A DNA stretch of 64,000 nt from JAXDMU01 sp963762435. Lineage in GTDB: Bacteria > Pseudomonadota > Alphaproteobacteria > ATCC43930 > CGMCC-115725. The number at the start of each line of letters is the position of its first letter. Position 1 is the first letter of the stretch. The stretch is from NCBI GenBank assembly GCA_963762435.1, contig CAVXLN010000022.1, forward strand, positions 186,001 through 250,000, read 5' to 3'. Below the pieces are notes generated by a model, which searched no databases, was not told the origin of the DNA, and saw only the letters and a program-made list of their open reading frames with translations. Of this stretch, positions 38,511 through 47,191 are shown in pieces. Position numbers and translations under genes: made by a program.

Positions 38511-40068
38511 TGCCGCCTCCCTTGGCACTGCTGAAGAAGAACGCCAGCGGCGTCACGCAGAAGGCGATGATCGCGCAGTAGGCGAAGATATCGCTGTAAG
38601 CCAGCACCGCACCTTGCTGCCGGAAGGTCTGGTAGATCACGCCCACGGCACTGGTCTGCCCGCCCGAGCCGAACTGGGTGATGCCATGCTGCACTTGGGC
38701 GAGCAGACTCTGATAGCCCGGATCGAGCGGCGTCATATGGGGCTGGAGATAGGCCAGCCGCACCTGCGTCCGCTGGGTCGTCATCGCGGTCGAGAGCGAG
38801 ATGCCGATCGAGCCCGCGACATTGCGGAACATGGTGAAGAGCGCCGTCGCATCGCCATTGTTCTCCTTCTTGGTGGTCGAGAAGGTGACGGTCGAGAGGG
38901 GTGCAAAGATGAAGGCGAGGCCGGCGGCTTGCGCCATGCGCATCAGGGCCAGTGTGGCGAAATCGATGTCGGGCGTGAGGCTATGCGAATAGACCATGGC
39001 CATGCCGATGCAGAAGAAGCCGAACATGATGACGTATTTGGTCGGCACCACCCTTTGAATGATATTCGCGAAGGGGATGAGGAAGCAGATCAGGAGCGCA
39101 CCGGGCGACAGGATCAGGCCGGCCAGAGTCGCGGTATAGCCCAACACCTGCTGCGCCAGCTGCGGCAGGATGACGGCGCTGCCATAGAGCACCATCGCCA
39201 TGCAGGCGATCAGGATCGAGCCGATCGCGAGGTTGCGGTCCTTCAGCACGCGCAGATTGACGATCGGCTTGTCGGTATAGAGCAGCCAGGCGATGGCACC
39301 CAGGATGCCGACCGTGGCGAGGCAGGCGAAGATCACGATGAAGTTCGAGCCGAACCAATCCTCGTCCTCGCCGCGATCGATCACGATCTGCAGGCAGCCG
39401 AGGCCGAGGGCGATGAGGGCCAAGCCGATGCCGTCGAGATGATCGGGCCGCTTGCCCTTGGCCCAGGGCGGATCCTCGACCGCGTGCATCACGCCGAAGA
39501 GGGCGAGTGCCCCCACCGGTATGTTGATGAAGAAGATCCAGCGCCAGCTGTAATTGTCGGTGATGATGCCGCCGAGCGACGGGCCCAGCACCGGCGCCAC
39601 CACAGTGGCAAAGGCAGTGACGGCAAAGGCGGCGCCCCGGCCGGAGGGCGGGAAAGTGTCGAGGATGATCGCCTGTTGGTTCGGCTGCAGCCCGCCGCCG
39701 AAGAAGCCTTGCGCCAGGCGGAACAGGATCAGCTGCCACAGGCTGGTCGAGAGGCCGCAGAGCAGGCTGCACAGCGTGAACATGCCGATGCAGATGAGGA
39801 AATAGCGCTTCCGCCCGAGCATCTGGCCGAGCCAGCCCGAGATGGTGAGCACGATGCCGTTGGCGACGAGATAGGAGGTGAGCGTCCAGGTCGCGTCGTC
39901 GCTCGAGACCGACATGCTGCCGGCGATATGTGGCAGCGCCACATTGACGATGGTGGTGTCGAGGATCTCCATGAAGGCGGCGAGTGTGACGATGAGGGCG
40001 ATGAGCCACGGGTTGCTCTTCGGCTTCCAATCGCTGCCTTCCCTCCGCGGCGTTGCCCCTTCGCTCAT
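38494..40068 (-). CDS. EmrB/QacA (DHA2) multidrug efflux permease
   Basis: A 524-residue, 14-helix major facilitator. The DHA2 motifs LDTTIVNVALPHIAGSMSVS, TSYLVANGIVLTISGWLGQM followed by LGRKRYFLICIGMF, and GPSLGGIITDNYSWRWIFFI are intact. It exports hydrophobic compounds by proton antiport through the EmrA-like adaptor and NodT-like channel encoded on either side. The start overlaps the EmrA stop by ATGA. Confidence 0.92.
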   Translation of the reverse strand: MSEGATPRREGSDWKPKSNPWLIALIVTLAAFMEILDTTIVNVALPHIAGSMSVSSDDATWTLTSYLVANGIVLTISGWLGQMLGRKRYFLICIGMFTLCSLLCGLSTSLWQLILFRLAQGFFGGGLQPNQQAIILDTFPPSGRGAAFAVTAFATVVAPVLGPSLGGIITDNYSWRWIFFINIPVGALALFGVMHAVEDPPWAKGKRPDHLDGIGLALIALGLGCLQIVIDRGEDEDWFGSNFIVIFACLATVGILGAIAWLLYTDKPIVNLRVLKDRNLAIGSILIACMAMVLYGSAVILPQLAQQVLGYTATLAGLILSPGALLICFLIPFANIIQRVVPTKYVIMFGFFCIGMAMVYSHSLTPDIDFATLALMRMAQAAGLAFIFAPLSTVTFSTTKKENNGDATALFTMFRNVAGSIGISLSTAMTTQRTQVRLAYLQPHMTPLDPGYQSLLAQVQHGITQFGSGGQTSAVGVIYQTFRQQGAVLAYSDIFAYCAIIAFCVTPLAFFFSSAKGGGSAKPA

Positions 40069-41177
40069 TTCAGCGTCACAGTGGGCTCGACCGAGGCGCC
40101 GAGCGGCAGCGGCAGGTTGGGGTCGAGCCCGCTGTCGATGACGATCTTGACCGGCATGCGCTGCACGATCTTGACGAAATTGCCTGTCGCATTCTCCGCC
40201 GGGAATGCCGAGAAGCGCGAACCCGAGCCCAGCTGAATGCTGTCGACATGGCCTTTGAGCTTGAGTGATGGATAGGCATCGACCGAGATGTCAACCTTCT
40301 GGCCCTGCCGCATCCGGTCGAGCTGGCTTTCCTTGTAGTTGGCGGTGATCCACACTTCGGGCGAAACGAGCGCCAGGATCGGCGAGCCGGTCTGGACGAC
40401 ATCGCCGACCTCGACATTGCGCCGCGTCACCCAGCCATCCTGCGGCGCCGCCACGCGCGCATAGCCGAGATTGAGCGCCGCCTGAGCCAAGCTCGCGCGC
40501 GATTGCTTCAGCTGCCCTTCGAGCTGACGCGTCTCGGCCTCGGCCTGCTGGATATTCTGTTGCACGAGGCTGGCTTGATCGACCTGGGCCTGGGCCTGCT
40601 GCACCCCGCCCTCAGCCTGGCGCAGCCCGGCCGTGGCGCGATCGACATCCTGCTGGGTCGTCGCCGCGCGCTCGACCTTGTGCTGACGTTCATATTCGGC
40701 CTTGGCCTGGAACATCTGCCCCTCGGCCTGCGCCAGCTGACCTTGCGCCTGCAGCAGGGCGGCGGGGGCCGTCACGCGCGCCTTCTCGAGCGCCACCTTG
40801 GCATTGGCGAGCTGCGCCTCGGTCGCCGCCACCTGGCCCTGCGCTTGATCGTATGAGGCCTGGAACGGCCGCGGATCGATCTCGATCAGCACATCGCCCC
40901 GATGCACGAATTGATTGTCGTTCACGGCCAGCTGCATCACCGGCCCCGACACTTGCGGCGCCACCATGATGGCGCGGCCATCGATGAAGGCGTCGTCGGT
41001 GCTCGCCTCATCCTTGGTCAGGAACCAGTAGATCGTGCCGGCGATGATGGCGATGACGATGGCAATGATCAGGATGACGAGCGGCCAGCGCGAGCGCTGC
41101 TTAGGCTTCTCGTCCTTGCCCGCCTCGCTGTGCTCGTCCCGCTTTTCGATCTCGGAATGCTCTGCACTGTCCGGCAT
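40065..41177 (-). CDS. EmrA/HlyD-family membrane fusion protein
   Basis: A 370-residue periplasmic adaptor. A charged cytoplasmic tail of about 30 residues precedes one membrane helix (WPLVILIIAIVIAIIAGTIY), then a lipoyl/barrel-sandwich half (VSGPVMQLAVNDNQFVHRGD), a long Gln/Ala-rich coiled coil (about residues 110-210) and the second half (VAAPQDGWVTRRNVEVGDVV). It couples the EmrB-like permease to the outer-membrane channel and is first in the operon. No local regulator gene is adjacent. Confidence 0.92.
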   Translation of the reverse strand: MPDSAEHSEIEKRDEHSEAGKDEKPKQRSRWPLVILIIAIVIAIIAGTIYWFLTKDEASTDDAFIDGRAIMVAPQVSGPVMQLAVNDNQFVHRGDVLIEIDPRPFQASYDQAQGQVAATEAQLANAKVALEKARVTAPAALLQAQGQLAQAEGQMFQAKAEYERQHKVERAATTQQDVDRATAGLRQAEGGVQQAQAQVDQASLVQQNIQQAEAETRQLEGQLKQSRASLAQAALNLGYARVAAPQDGWVTRRNVEVGDVVQTGSPILALVSPEVWITANYKESQLDRMRQGQKVDISVDAYPSLKLKGHVDSIQLGSGSRFSAFPAENATGNFVKIVQRMPVKIVIDSGLDPNLPLPLGASVEPTVTLK

Positions 41178-41363
41178 GAAGGAACTCCGGATGGAGTGAG
41201 GCCCATGGGAGGACCATTGGACTTAACTCCGCATTGGCTGCCGTGGTTCCAACGAACCCGCCTCTGTCGCCCGCGCGGGTCAAGGCTGCGATCGGCGTAT
41301 AGGTTCAGCACCGCGCCTTCCGCCATGATGCCCTGAACAAGAGAATCGCCGGGAGGGCACCGC

Positions 41364-42377
41364 GTGGCGCAGCTGACCGTTCTGGAACCGGAGAATCTCT
41401 ATGACGGGACCGAGCTCGAAAGCTCGATCCTCGGCCCCGGCGTCGAGCTCATCCGCAGCGGCGGCGAGGCCGGGTTGGGTGGCCTCAGCGATGAGGCCTG
41501 CGCCCAGGCCGACGGGCTCTTCGTCTTCCGCAACTGGCTGACGCGCGCCGATCTCGCCCGTTTCACCAAGGTCAAAGTCGTGGTCCGCCTCGGCGTGGGC
41601 TATGACCGGCTCGACCGCGCCGCTTGCGCCGAGCGCGGCATCCTGGTCTGCAACCTGCCGGACTACGGCACGACCGAAGTGGCCGATCACGCGATCGCCC
41701 TGGCGCTGGCACTCAGGCGCGGCTTGCTGCTGCATCACGATGTCCAGCGCGCCGATCCGCCCGCCCCCTGGACGCCGATCGAGACGCCGCTCGTGCGCCG
41801 CCTGTCGGACCAGGTCTTCGGCATCGTCGGATTGGGCCGCATTGGCACGGCCGTAGCACTCCGGGCCAAGGCGCTGGGCTTCAAGGTCGTTTTCTACGAT
41901 CCCAAGCTGCCGAACGGCGTCGATCGGGCGCTCGGCATCGAGCGGGCGCGGCGCCTGCCCGAGCTCTTGAAACGGGCCGACGTGCTGTCGCTCCATACGC
42001 CGCTGTCGCGCGAGACGCGCGGCATGATCGGCGAGGCGGAGCTTCGGCAGCTGCCGCGCGACGCGGTCGTCGTCAACACCGCGCGCGGCCCGGTGCTCGA
42101 TCTCGCCGCACTCGAAGCCTGTCTGCGCGACAATCACCTCGCCGGCGCCGGCCTCGATGTCATGCCGGTCGAGCCGATCCCCACGCCGGAGCCGCCGCTC
42201 ATCCAGGCCTATCGCGCCCGCGAGCCCTGGCTCCAGGGCCGGCTGATCGTGACGCCGCATGTGGCCTATCGCTCGCCGCAAGCCTGGGACGACATCCGCC
42301 TCAAGGGAGTCGAGACCATGCGCGACGTGCTGTGCGAAGGCCTTATGACCAATGTGATTCCGCCGGACGCGGATTAA
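41364..42377 (+). CDS. CtBP-like D-2-hydroxyacid dehydrogenase
   Basis: A 337-residue NAD-dependent dehydrogenase, with GTG start behind GGGAGGG. The dinucleotide motif FGIVGLGRIGTAVALRAKAL, the catalytic Arg segment VVNTARGPVLDLAAL, the Glu in DVMPVEPIPTPEPPL and the His in LIVTPHVAYRSPQA are present. VRLGVGYDRLDRAACAERGI fits the C-terminal-binding-protein/phosphoglycerate-dehydrogenase branch. The substrate is unknown. The next gene follows after 22 bases, so they may be an operon. Confidence 0.85.
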   Translation: MAQLTVLEPENLYDGTELESSILGPGVELIRSGGEAGLGGLSDEACAQADGLFVFRNWLTRADLARFTKVKVVVRLGVGYDRLDRAACAERGILVCNLPDYGTTEVADHAIALALALRRGLLLHHDVQRADPPAPWTPIETPLVRRLSDQVFGIVGLGRIGTAVALRAKALGFKVVFYDPKLPNGVDRALGIERARRLPELLKRADVLSLHTPLSRETRGMIGEAELRQLPRDAVVVNTARGPVLDLAALEACLRDNHLAGAGLDVMPVEPIPTPEPPLIQAYRAREPWLQGRLIVTPHVAYRSPQAWDDIRLKGVETMRDVLCEGLMTNVIPPDAD

Positions 42378-42399
42378 AAAAACAACAGGGGAGGACGGC

Positions 42400-43353
42400 A
42401 TGGCGAGCATGGAGTTTCGGCGGCGATCGGTCCTGGCGATGATGGCCGGCACGGCGGCAGCGGGCGCCCTGGGAGTCGAGCCCGGCCTGGCGCAGGAGGC
42501 GGTACCCTGGTCACGCGGCACGGAGAAGCCCAAGCTGAAGGTGCCGGCCGATGCGGCCGACTGCCATCACCATATCTATGATAGTCGCTGGCCGCTCGAC
42601 CCGCATTCCGTCGTCCATGCGCCGGACGCCACGGTCGACCAGTATCGGCTGCTGCAGAAGCGGCTTGGCACCACGCGGCATGTCGTGGTCCAGCCTTCCG
42701 CCTATGGCGTTGACAATACCGGTCTCGTCGAGGTGCTGGGCCAGTTCGGCGTGAAGACGACGCGCGGCGTCGCCGTGGTCAATACCGAGGTCACCGATGC
42801 CGAGCTCGACAAGCTCCAGGCATCCGGCGTGCGCGGCATCCGCTTCAACCTCGCCAATCCAGGCGGCGCCACCTCGGTCGAGATGATCGAGCCGCTGGCG
42901 AAGCGGATCGGGCCGCGCGGCTGGCACATCCAGCTCAACATGACGGCCGATCAGATCGCCCAGAATGCCGCCCTTTGGGACAGCATTCCCTGCCCCTCCG
43001 TGTTCGATCATCTGGGCCATCTGCCCGAGCCCGACGGCATTAAGCACCCAGCCTTCGCCGTCATCACGGCACTCGCCAAGAAGGGCAAGGGCTGGGTCAA
43101 GCTCAGCGGCTTCTATATCGATTCCAAGGCCGGCCCGCCCTATCCCGACAGCATCGCCGTCGCCAAGGCCTATATCGCGGCGGCACCGCATCAGCTGGTC
43201 TGGGGCACGGATTGGCCGCACCCGACCGAGAAGGCGGACGACAAGCCCGACGATGCGCTGCTGCTCGATTGCCTGGGCCAGGCGGCACCCGATCACGCGA
43301 TGCAGAAGCGCATCCTGGTGACCAATCCGGCGAAGCTTTACGGCTTCAGCTGA
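42400..43353 (+). CDS. Exported amidohydrolase (TIM-barrel, amidohydrolase_2 family)
   Basis: A 317-residue protein with a Tat-like leader (FRRRSVLAMMAGTAAAGALG). The mature part starts the metal-dependent hydrolase fold with DCHHHIYDSRWPLDP and continues with VVVQPSAYGVDNTGLVEVL, VFDHLGHLPEPDGIKHPAF and a closing LVWGTDWPHPTEKADDKPDD. This matches dicarboxylic-acid hydrolase and lactonase relatives. It probably hydrolyses or decarboxylates a cyclic acid in the periplasm, possibly linked to the preceding dehydrogenase. Confidence 0.82.
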   Translation: MASMEFRRRSVLAMMAGTAAAGALGVEPGLAQEAVPWSRGTEKPKLKVPADAADCHHHIYDSRWPLDPHSVVHAPDATVDQYRLLQKRLGTTRHVVVQPSAYGVDNTGLVEVLGQFGVKTTRGVAVVNTEVTDAELDKLQASGVRGIRFNLANPGGATSVEMIEPLAKRIGPRGWHIQLNMTADQIAQNAALWDSIPCPSVFDHLGHLPEPDGIKHPAFAVITALAKKGKGWVKLSGFYIDSKAGPPYPDSIAVAKAYIAAAPHQLVWGTDWPHPTEKADDKPDDALLLDCLGQAAPDHAMQKRILVTNPAKLYGFS

Positions 43354-43388
43354 TCCATTGAGAGGCCGGTCGCTTTATGCGGCCGGCC

Positions 43389-43802
43389 CTAATCGCTGCG
43401 GCTGATCGCGTCGACGATCTCTTGCCCCGAGGTCACGAAGACGGGCTGGCCGCGGTCTTCGACGTAGTCGGCCGGCATGTTGGCGGCGAGGTCCGGATTG
43501 GCAACGCAAGAGCAGGGATCGCCTGGCCAGAGCAGCACGGTGCGTGTCTGGCGCAATATCTCGTAGATGGCCTGCCAGAACGCCGGCATGCCCGGCGGCC
43601 GGCTGACGTGGATACCATCGAGCGTCGGCGTCGTTCCGACGGCGACTTCCGCATGCGAGAGCGCGCCGTTCGGCCAGCGGAGCTCCCACACGTCGCCCTC
43701 CAGATCGACGACTATCGGCCTGAAGGCCCGCTCGACGATGCTGCGATCGAATTGGTCGGCCTCGTCTTCAGTAACGACGGAGAGGAAAATATCAAAGCCC
43801 AT
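43389..43802 (-). CDS. Hypothetical protein under a LexA-like box
   Basis: A 137-residue soluble protein: MGFDIFLSVVTEDEADQFDR, then PIVVDLEGDVWELRWPNG, and a final segment with PVFVTSGQEIVDAISRSD. It has no leader and no family I recognise. Composition is somewhat less GC-rich than its neighbours. The region upstream is AT-rich and contains GAAC-N7-GAAC, the alphaproteobacterial LexA signature, 57 bases before the start codon. It could be an immunity- or stress-type accessory protein, but that is a guess. Confidence 0.6.
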   Translation of the reverse strand: MGFDIFLSVVTEDEADQFDRSIVERAFRPIVVDLEGDVWELRWPNGALSHAEVAVGTTPTLDGIHVSRPPGMPAFWQAIYEILRQTRTVLLWPGDPCSCVANPDLAANMPADYVEDRGQPVFVTSGQEIVDAISRSD

Positions 43803-43858
43803 GGAAGTTGCTCATTGTACAGGTCAATGAATGCAACATTAGCAGGAATTTGTTCTTG

Positions 43859-43873
43859 GAACAATACGGGAAC
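43859..43873 (-). promoter_or_regulatory. LexA/SOS-type box
   Basis: GAAC-AATACGG-GAAC reads GTTC-N7-GTTC on the minus strand, which is the exact alphaproteobacterial SOS-box form. The downstream gene on that strand starts 57 bases away. The second GTTC falls in a TTGTTC element 17 bases before TAATGT, so the box may overlap the -35 region. Confidence 0.55.
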
Positions 43874-43969
43874 AAGATAAATTCAGTAACTGCCGAGACC
43901 CTCTATTCGCTCATTTAAGAACTCTTCAGGCCCGGCTTAAGGACAAGGACTCCGCCCCGGCGGATGATC

Positions 43970-43998
43970 GCCTCATCGGCTTCTCTTTCCGATGAGGC
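43970..43998. repeat. Inverted repeat upstream of the small membrane protein gene
   Basis: GCCTCATCGG and CCGATGAGGC form a perfect 10-base-pair stem with a 9-base loop. It ends six bases before the ATG at 44004 and could mask or shape the ribosome site of that short gene, or be a terminator for transcripts from the right. No T-run follows. Confidence 0.45.
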
Positions 43999-44003
43999 TC
44001 ATC

Positions 44004-44186
44004 ATGTCGCGGATCAATCCCTTTGCCGGCCGGCCCATGGCCAAGCTGCTGGCGATCGCGTTGCTGGCTTGGGCGGGGCCGGGCTTGGTGGCGCTCGTCG
44101 CCTCGATCATCACGCCGCCGGCGATCGATCAGACCGCCTTGGCCGTCGAGGCGCCGGAGCAGCATGGCACCGATCTTCTGCCTTGA
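44004..44186 (+). CDS. Small putative membrane protein (60 aa)
   Basis: The frame begins MSRINPFAGRPMAKLLAIAL and has one hydrophobic helix (MAKLLAIALLAWAGPGLVAL), then a short tail with TPPAIDQTALAVEAPEQHG. Nothing identifies a function, and the hairpin just before the start makes the call uncertain. It precedes cutA by 36 bases. Confidence 0.4.
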   Translation: MSRINPFAGRPMAKLLAIALLAWAGPGLVALVASIITPPAIDQTALAVEAPEQHGTDLLP

Positions 44187-44222
44187 AGGATCCCGTCCGG
44201 CCGTGGCAAGACCCGCAGCACC

Positions 44223-44543
44223 ATGGCCGATTTCATCATCGTCTTCGCCACGACCGGCAATGCGGAAACCGCACACCAGATCGCCGCGGCGCTGGTCGAG
44301 GCGCGGCTCGCGGCCTGCGTCCAGGTGCTGCCGATCGAAAGCCATTATCGCTGGGAAGGCGAACTCTGCCGCGAGCCCGAATTCCAGCTGCAGGCCAAGA
44401 CCCGTGCGGCCCTGCTGCCCGCGGTCGAGGTCCTCATCAAGAAGCTGCACCTCTATGCGGTGCCGGAGATCGTGGCCATGCCGATCATCGGCGGCTCCAG
44501 CGATTCTCTCTCTTGGCTCGCCGCATCCGTCGATACCATGTAG
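44223..44543 (+). CDS. cutA: Divalent-cation tolerance protein CutA
   Basis: A 106-residue trimeric ferredoxin-like protein. The family features are IIVFATTGNAETAHQIAAAL, RLAACVQVLPIESHYRWEGE and EFQLQAKTRAALLPAVEVLI, ending VPEIVAMPIIGGSSDSLSWL. CutA was linked to copper tolerance but its precise role is unsettled. It is complete, and hemA follows after about 165 bases. Confidence 0.9.
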   Translation: MADFIIVFATTGNAETAHQIAAALVEARLAACVQVLPIESHYRWEGELCREPEFQLQAKTRAALLPAVEVLIKKLHLYAVPEIVAMPIIGGSSDSLSWLAASVDTM

Positions 44544-44708
44544 CTGTAATGACTGTTGGATAAGCTGCGCGGATGCGGGGCTGTCGGGCCGCCGGCCGAG
44601 GTTCGACAATCCGTCGCATCCCTCGAAAGAATAGTTGCAAGCGGGCGTCATAGGGGCAAAGGTGTGGACATGACGAGGAGCTTCACAGCGGCCGACGAGG
44701 AGCAAGCT

Positions 44709-46088
44709 ATGTCCGGACAGGCGCCGGCCAATCCGCTCGAACCGAAATCGGTCTCGCTCGATCCGGCTTACACGCTCGATCCGGCGAAATGCCCGGTGGA
44801 TCATTCAGTGCGCGGCCTGGCGCCGACCTTCATGCGCGCGGAGCCGGCGCCGCTCCATCATGCCGACGGGCGGCTCAATTACGAAGGCGCCTTCCAGCAG
44901 CAGCTGCATGCGCTGCATCGCGAAGGCGAGTACCGCGTGTTCTGCGATCTCGAGCGCGAGGCCGGCGCGTTTCCGCGCGCCACGCATCACGGCGATCGCG
45001 GCAAGCAGCAGGTCACCGTCTGGTGCACCAACGATTATCTCGGCATGGGGCAGCATCCGGACGTGCTGGCCGCGATGCATGAGGCGCTCGATCGCTGCGG
45101 CGCCGGCGCCGGCGGCACGCGCAACATCGCCGGCACCAATCATCATCATGTTCTGCTGGAGCGCGAGCTCGCCGATCTGCACGGCAAGGAATCGGCCCTC
45201 CTCTTCACCTCGGGCTATGTCTCGAACTGGGCGGCGCTGAGCACGTTGGCAACACGCCTGCCGGGCTGCGTCGTCTTCTCCGACGCTTTCAATCACGCCT
45301 CGATGATCGAGGGCATCCGGCACAGCCGCGCCGAAAAGCGCATTTTCGCGCACAATGATCCCGAGGATCTGCGCCGTAAGCTCTCGGCCCTGCCGCTCGA
45401 GACGCCGAAGCTGGTCGCCTTCGAATCCGTCTATTCGATGGATGGCGATATCGCCCCCATCGCCGAGCTGTGCGATGTCGCCGACGAGTTCGGCGCCATG
45501 ACCTATCTTGACGAGGTTCATGCGGTCGGCCTCTACGGTCCGCGCGGCGGCGGCATCGCCGACCGGGAGGGCGTGAGCCATCGCCTGACCGTGATCGAGG
45601 GCACGCTGGCCAAGGGCTTCGGCGTGGTTGGCGGCTATATCGCGGGATCGGCCGCGATGTGCGATTTCGTGCGCAGCTTCGCCTCGGGCTTCATCTTCAC
45701 GACGGCGCTGCCGCCCAGCATCGCGGCGGGCGCCTGCGCCAGCATCCGGCATCTGAAATCGAGCACGGTCGAGCGCGAGCGGCATCAGGCGGCCGTGGCC
45801 GCCGTGCGTCAGGCGCTCGACGAAGCGGGCATCCGGCATCTCGACAATCCCAGCCATATCGTGCCGGTGATGGTCGGCGATCCGGTGCTGTGCAAGCGCA
45901 TCAGCGACATCCTGCTGAGCGAGTTCGCGATCTACGTCCAGCCGATCAACTATCCGACCGTGCCGCGCGGCACCGAGCGCCTCCGGATCACGCCCAATCC
46001 CAGCCACACGCCGGCGGATATCGAGCATCTGGTCCAGTCGCTCACGGCGATCTGGAGCCATCTGCGCCTGAAGACGGACGCCGCTTAA
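44709..46088 (+). CDS. hemA: 5-Aminolevulinate synthase with N-terminal extension
   Basis: ALAS condenses glycine and succinyl-CoA, the first step of the C4 heme pathway. The core from LHREGEYRVFCDLEREAG to the C-terminus RLRITPNPSHTPADIEHLVQ is complete. It includes TVWCTNDYLGMGQHP, GGTRNIAGTNHHHVLLE, YLDEVHAVGLYGPRGGG and the pyridoxal-phosphate lysine in EGTLAKGFGVVGGYI. The protein is about 459 residues because of an unusual extension of about 65 residues that contains a Cys-Pro dipeptide (AKCPVDHS, Cys28). The start follows GAGGAG at good distance; an ATG at 44670 is also in frame. Confidence 0.93.
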   Translation: MSGQAPANPLEPKSVSLDPAYTLDPAKCPVDHSVRGLAPTFMRAEPAPLHHADGRLNYEGAFQQQLHALHREGEYRVFCDLEREAGAFPRATHHGDRGKQQVTVWCTNDYLGMGQHPDVLAAMHEALDRCGAGAGGTRNIAGTNHHHVLLERELADLHGKESALLFTSGYVSNWAALSTLATRLPGCVVFSDAFNHASMIEGIRHSRAEKRIFAHNDPEDLRRKLSALPLETPKLVAFESVYSMDGDIAPIAELCDVADEFGAMTYLDEVHAVGLYGPRGGGIADREGVSHRLTVIEGTLAKGFGVVGGYIAGSAAMCDFVRSFASGFIFTTALPPSIAAGACASIRHLKSSTVERERHQAAVAAVRQALDEAGIRHLDNPSHIVPVMVGDPVLCKRISDILLSEFAIYVQPINYPTVPRGTERLRITPNPSHTPADIEHLVQSLTAIWSHLRLKTDAA

Positions 46089-46110
46089 GCGTCCGTCCGT
46101 CGCGACCGGC

Positions 46111-47106
46111 TCACAGCCAGCCGCGCAGCTTGAACCAGAGATAGGGGCCGATGGCGCTGATCACCATCAGCGTGAGCGCGTAGGGATAGCCCCAGCTCCA
46201 GTCATATTCCGGTATGTTCTTGAAATTCATGCCATAGAGGCTGGCAAGGAAGGTCGGCGGCACGCCCACGACCGAGACCACGGTCAGCACCTTGATGATG
46301 TTGTTCTGCTGGATATTGATGAGGCCGAGCGTGGCATCGAGCAGGAACTGCACCTGATTCGAGAGATACGCGTCGTAGTCGTTGAGCGAGGCGATATCGT
46401 GGCGCAGCGAGACCAGATGCGGTTTGGTCTCGGCCGGAACCCACGGGGCGCCATGGGTCTCGACATAGGGCACGATGCGGCCGAGGCTCAAGAGCCCCTC
46501 CCGGATCTTCGAGGTGAGATCGCCCGCCCGCCCGACCTGGCGCAGCGTCTCGCGCAGATTCTCCTCCTCCGGCCGCGCCTTGACGATCGCATCGGAGCTT
46601 GCCGGGCGGGCATGGAACACGCGATGCGACACGGCATCGAGCTCCGCCCCCAATCTCTCGAGCGTGTCGGCGACACGGTCGACGATCGCATCGAGCAATC
46701 CTGCGAAGAGTGCCGCCGAGCACGGAATCTGGCGCTTCCCGGCGAGGACGATGTCGGCGAAGGCGGCCAGCGCCGGCAGGGTCGCGAACCGGATCGTGAT
46801 CAGAAGATCATGCCGCAGCACGAACCCGACCGGCGTGGTGCGCGGATCGCCGGCCTGGACGCCCACCAGTGCCGTCGAGCTTAGGAACAGCACGTCATTC
46901 TCGATCGCGAGCCGGCTTGACGCCTCGATCTCGACCAGATCGTCGCGGGTCGGCAGCTCAATGCCGGTGGCCCGCTCGACGAAGGCGCGTTCGGCCGGCG
47001 TCGGGTTGTCGAGATCGATCCAGATCGTGTCCGGCGGCAAGGAAGCCGTTTCCGGCTCCGTCACGATGTCCCGGCGGCCCGGCGCCACTGCATAAAGCGT
47101 GAGCAT
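46111..47106 (-). CDS. corA: CorA-family magnesium/cobalt transporter
   Basis: A 331-residue member of the CorA family with a long cytoplasmic domain (IWIDLDNPTPAERAFVERAT at the start). Two C-terminal helices surround the signature YGMNFKNIPEYDWSWGYP, whose GMN is the selectivity filter. It forms pentameric channels for Mg and sometimes Co or Ni. It is transcribed convergently to hemA. The hairpin at 47150 separates it from the gene upstream. Confidence 0.92.
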   Translation of the reverse strand: MLTLYAVAPGRRDIVTEPETASLPPDTIWIDLDNPTPAERAFVERATGIELPTRDDLVEIEASSRLAIENDVLFLSSTALVGVQAGDPRTTPVGFVLRHDLLITIRFATLPALAAFADIVLAGKRQIPCSAALFAGLLDAIVDRVADTLERLGAELDAVSHRVFHARPASSDAIVKARPEEENLRETLRQVGRAGDLTSKIREGLLSLGRIVPYVETHGAPWVPAETKPHLVSLRHDIASLNDYDAYLSNQVQFLLDATLGLINIQQNNIIKVLTVVSVVGVPPTFLASLYGMNFKNIPEYDWSWGYPYALTLMVISAIGPYLWFKLRGWL

Positions 47107-47149
47107 GAATCCCCTTCCCCTCGCTGTAACGCATTGGGGACCTTAGATC

Positions 47150-47185
47150 GGCATGCGTGACGATCATAGGATCGTCACGCATGCC
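47150..47185. terminator. Strong 16-bp hairpin downstream of the exported-protein gene
   Basis: GGCATGCGTGACGATC and GATCGTCACGCATGCC pair perfectly over 16 bases with a 4-base loop (ATAG). It lies just after the stop of the gene at 47192 and before corA, both on the minus strand. There is no U-run, so it may be a terminator helped by Rho or an mRNA 3'-end protector. Confidence 0.6.
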
Positions 47186-47191
47186 TTCTGC

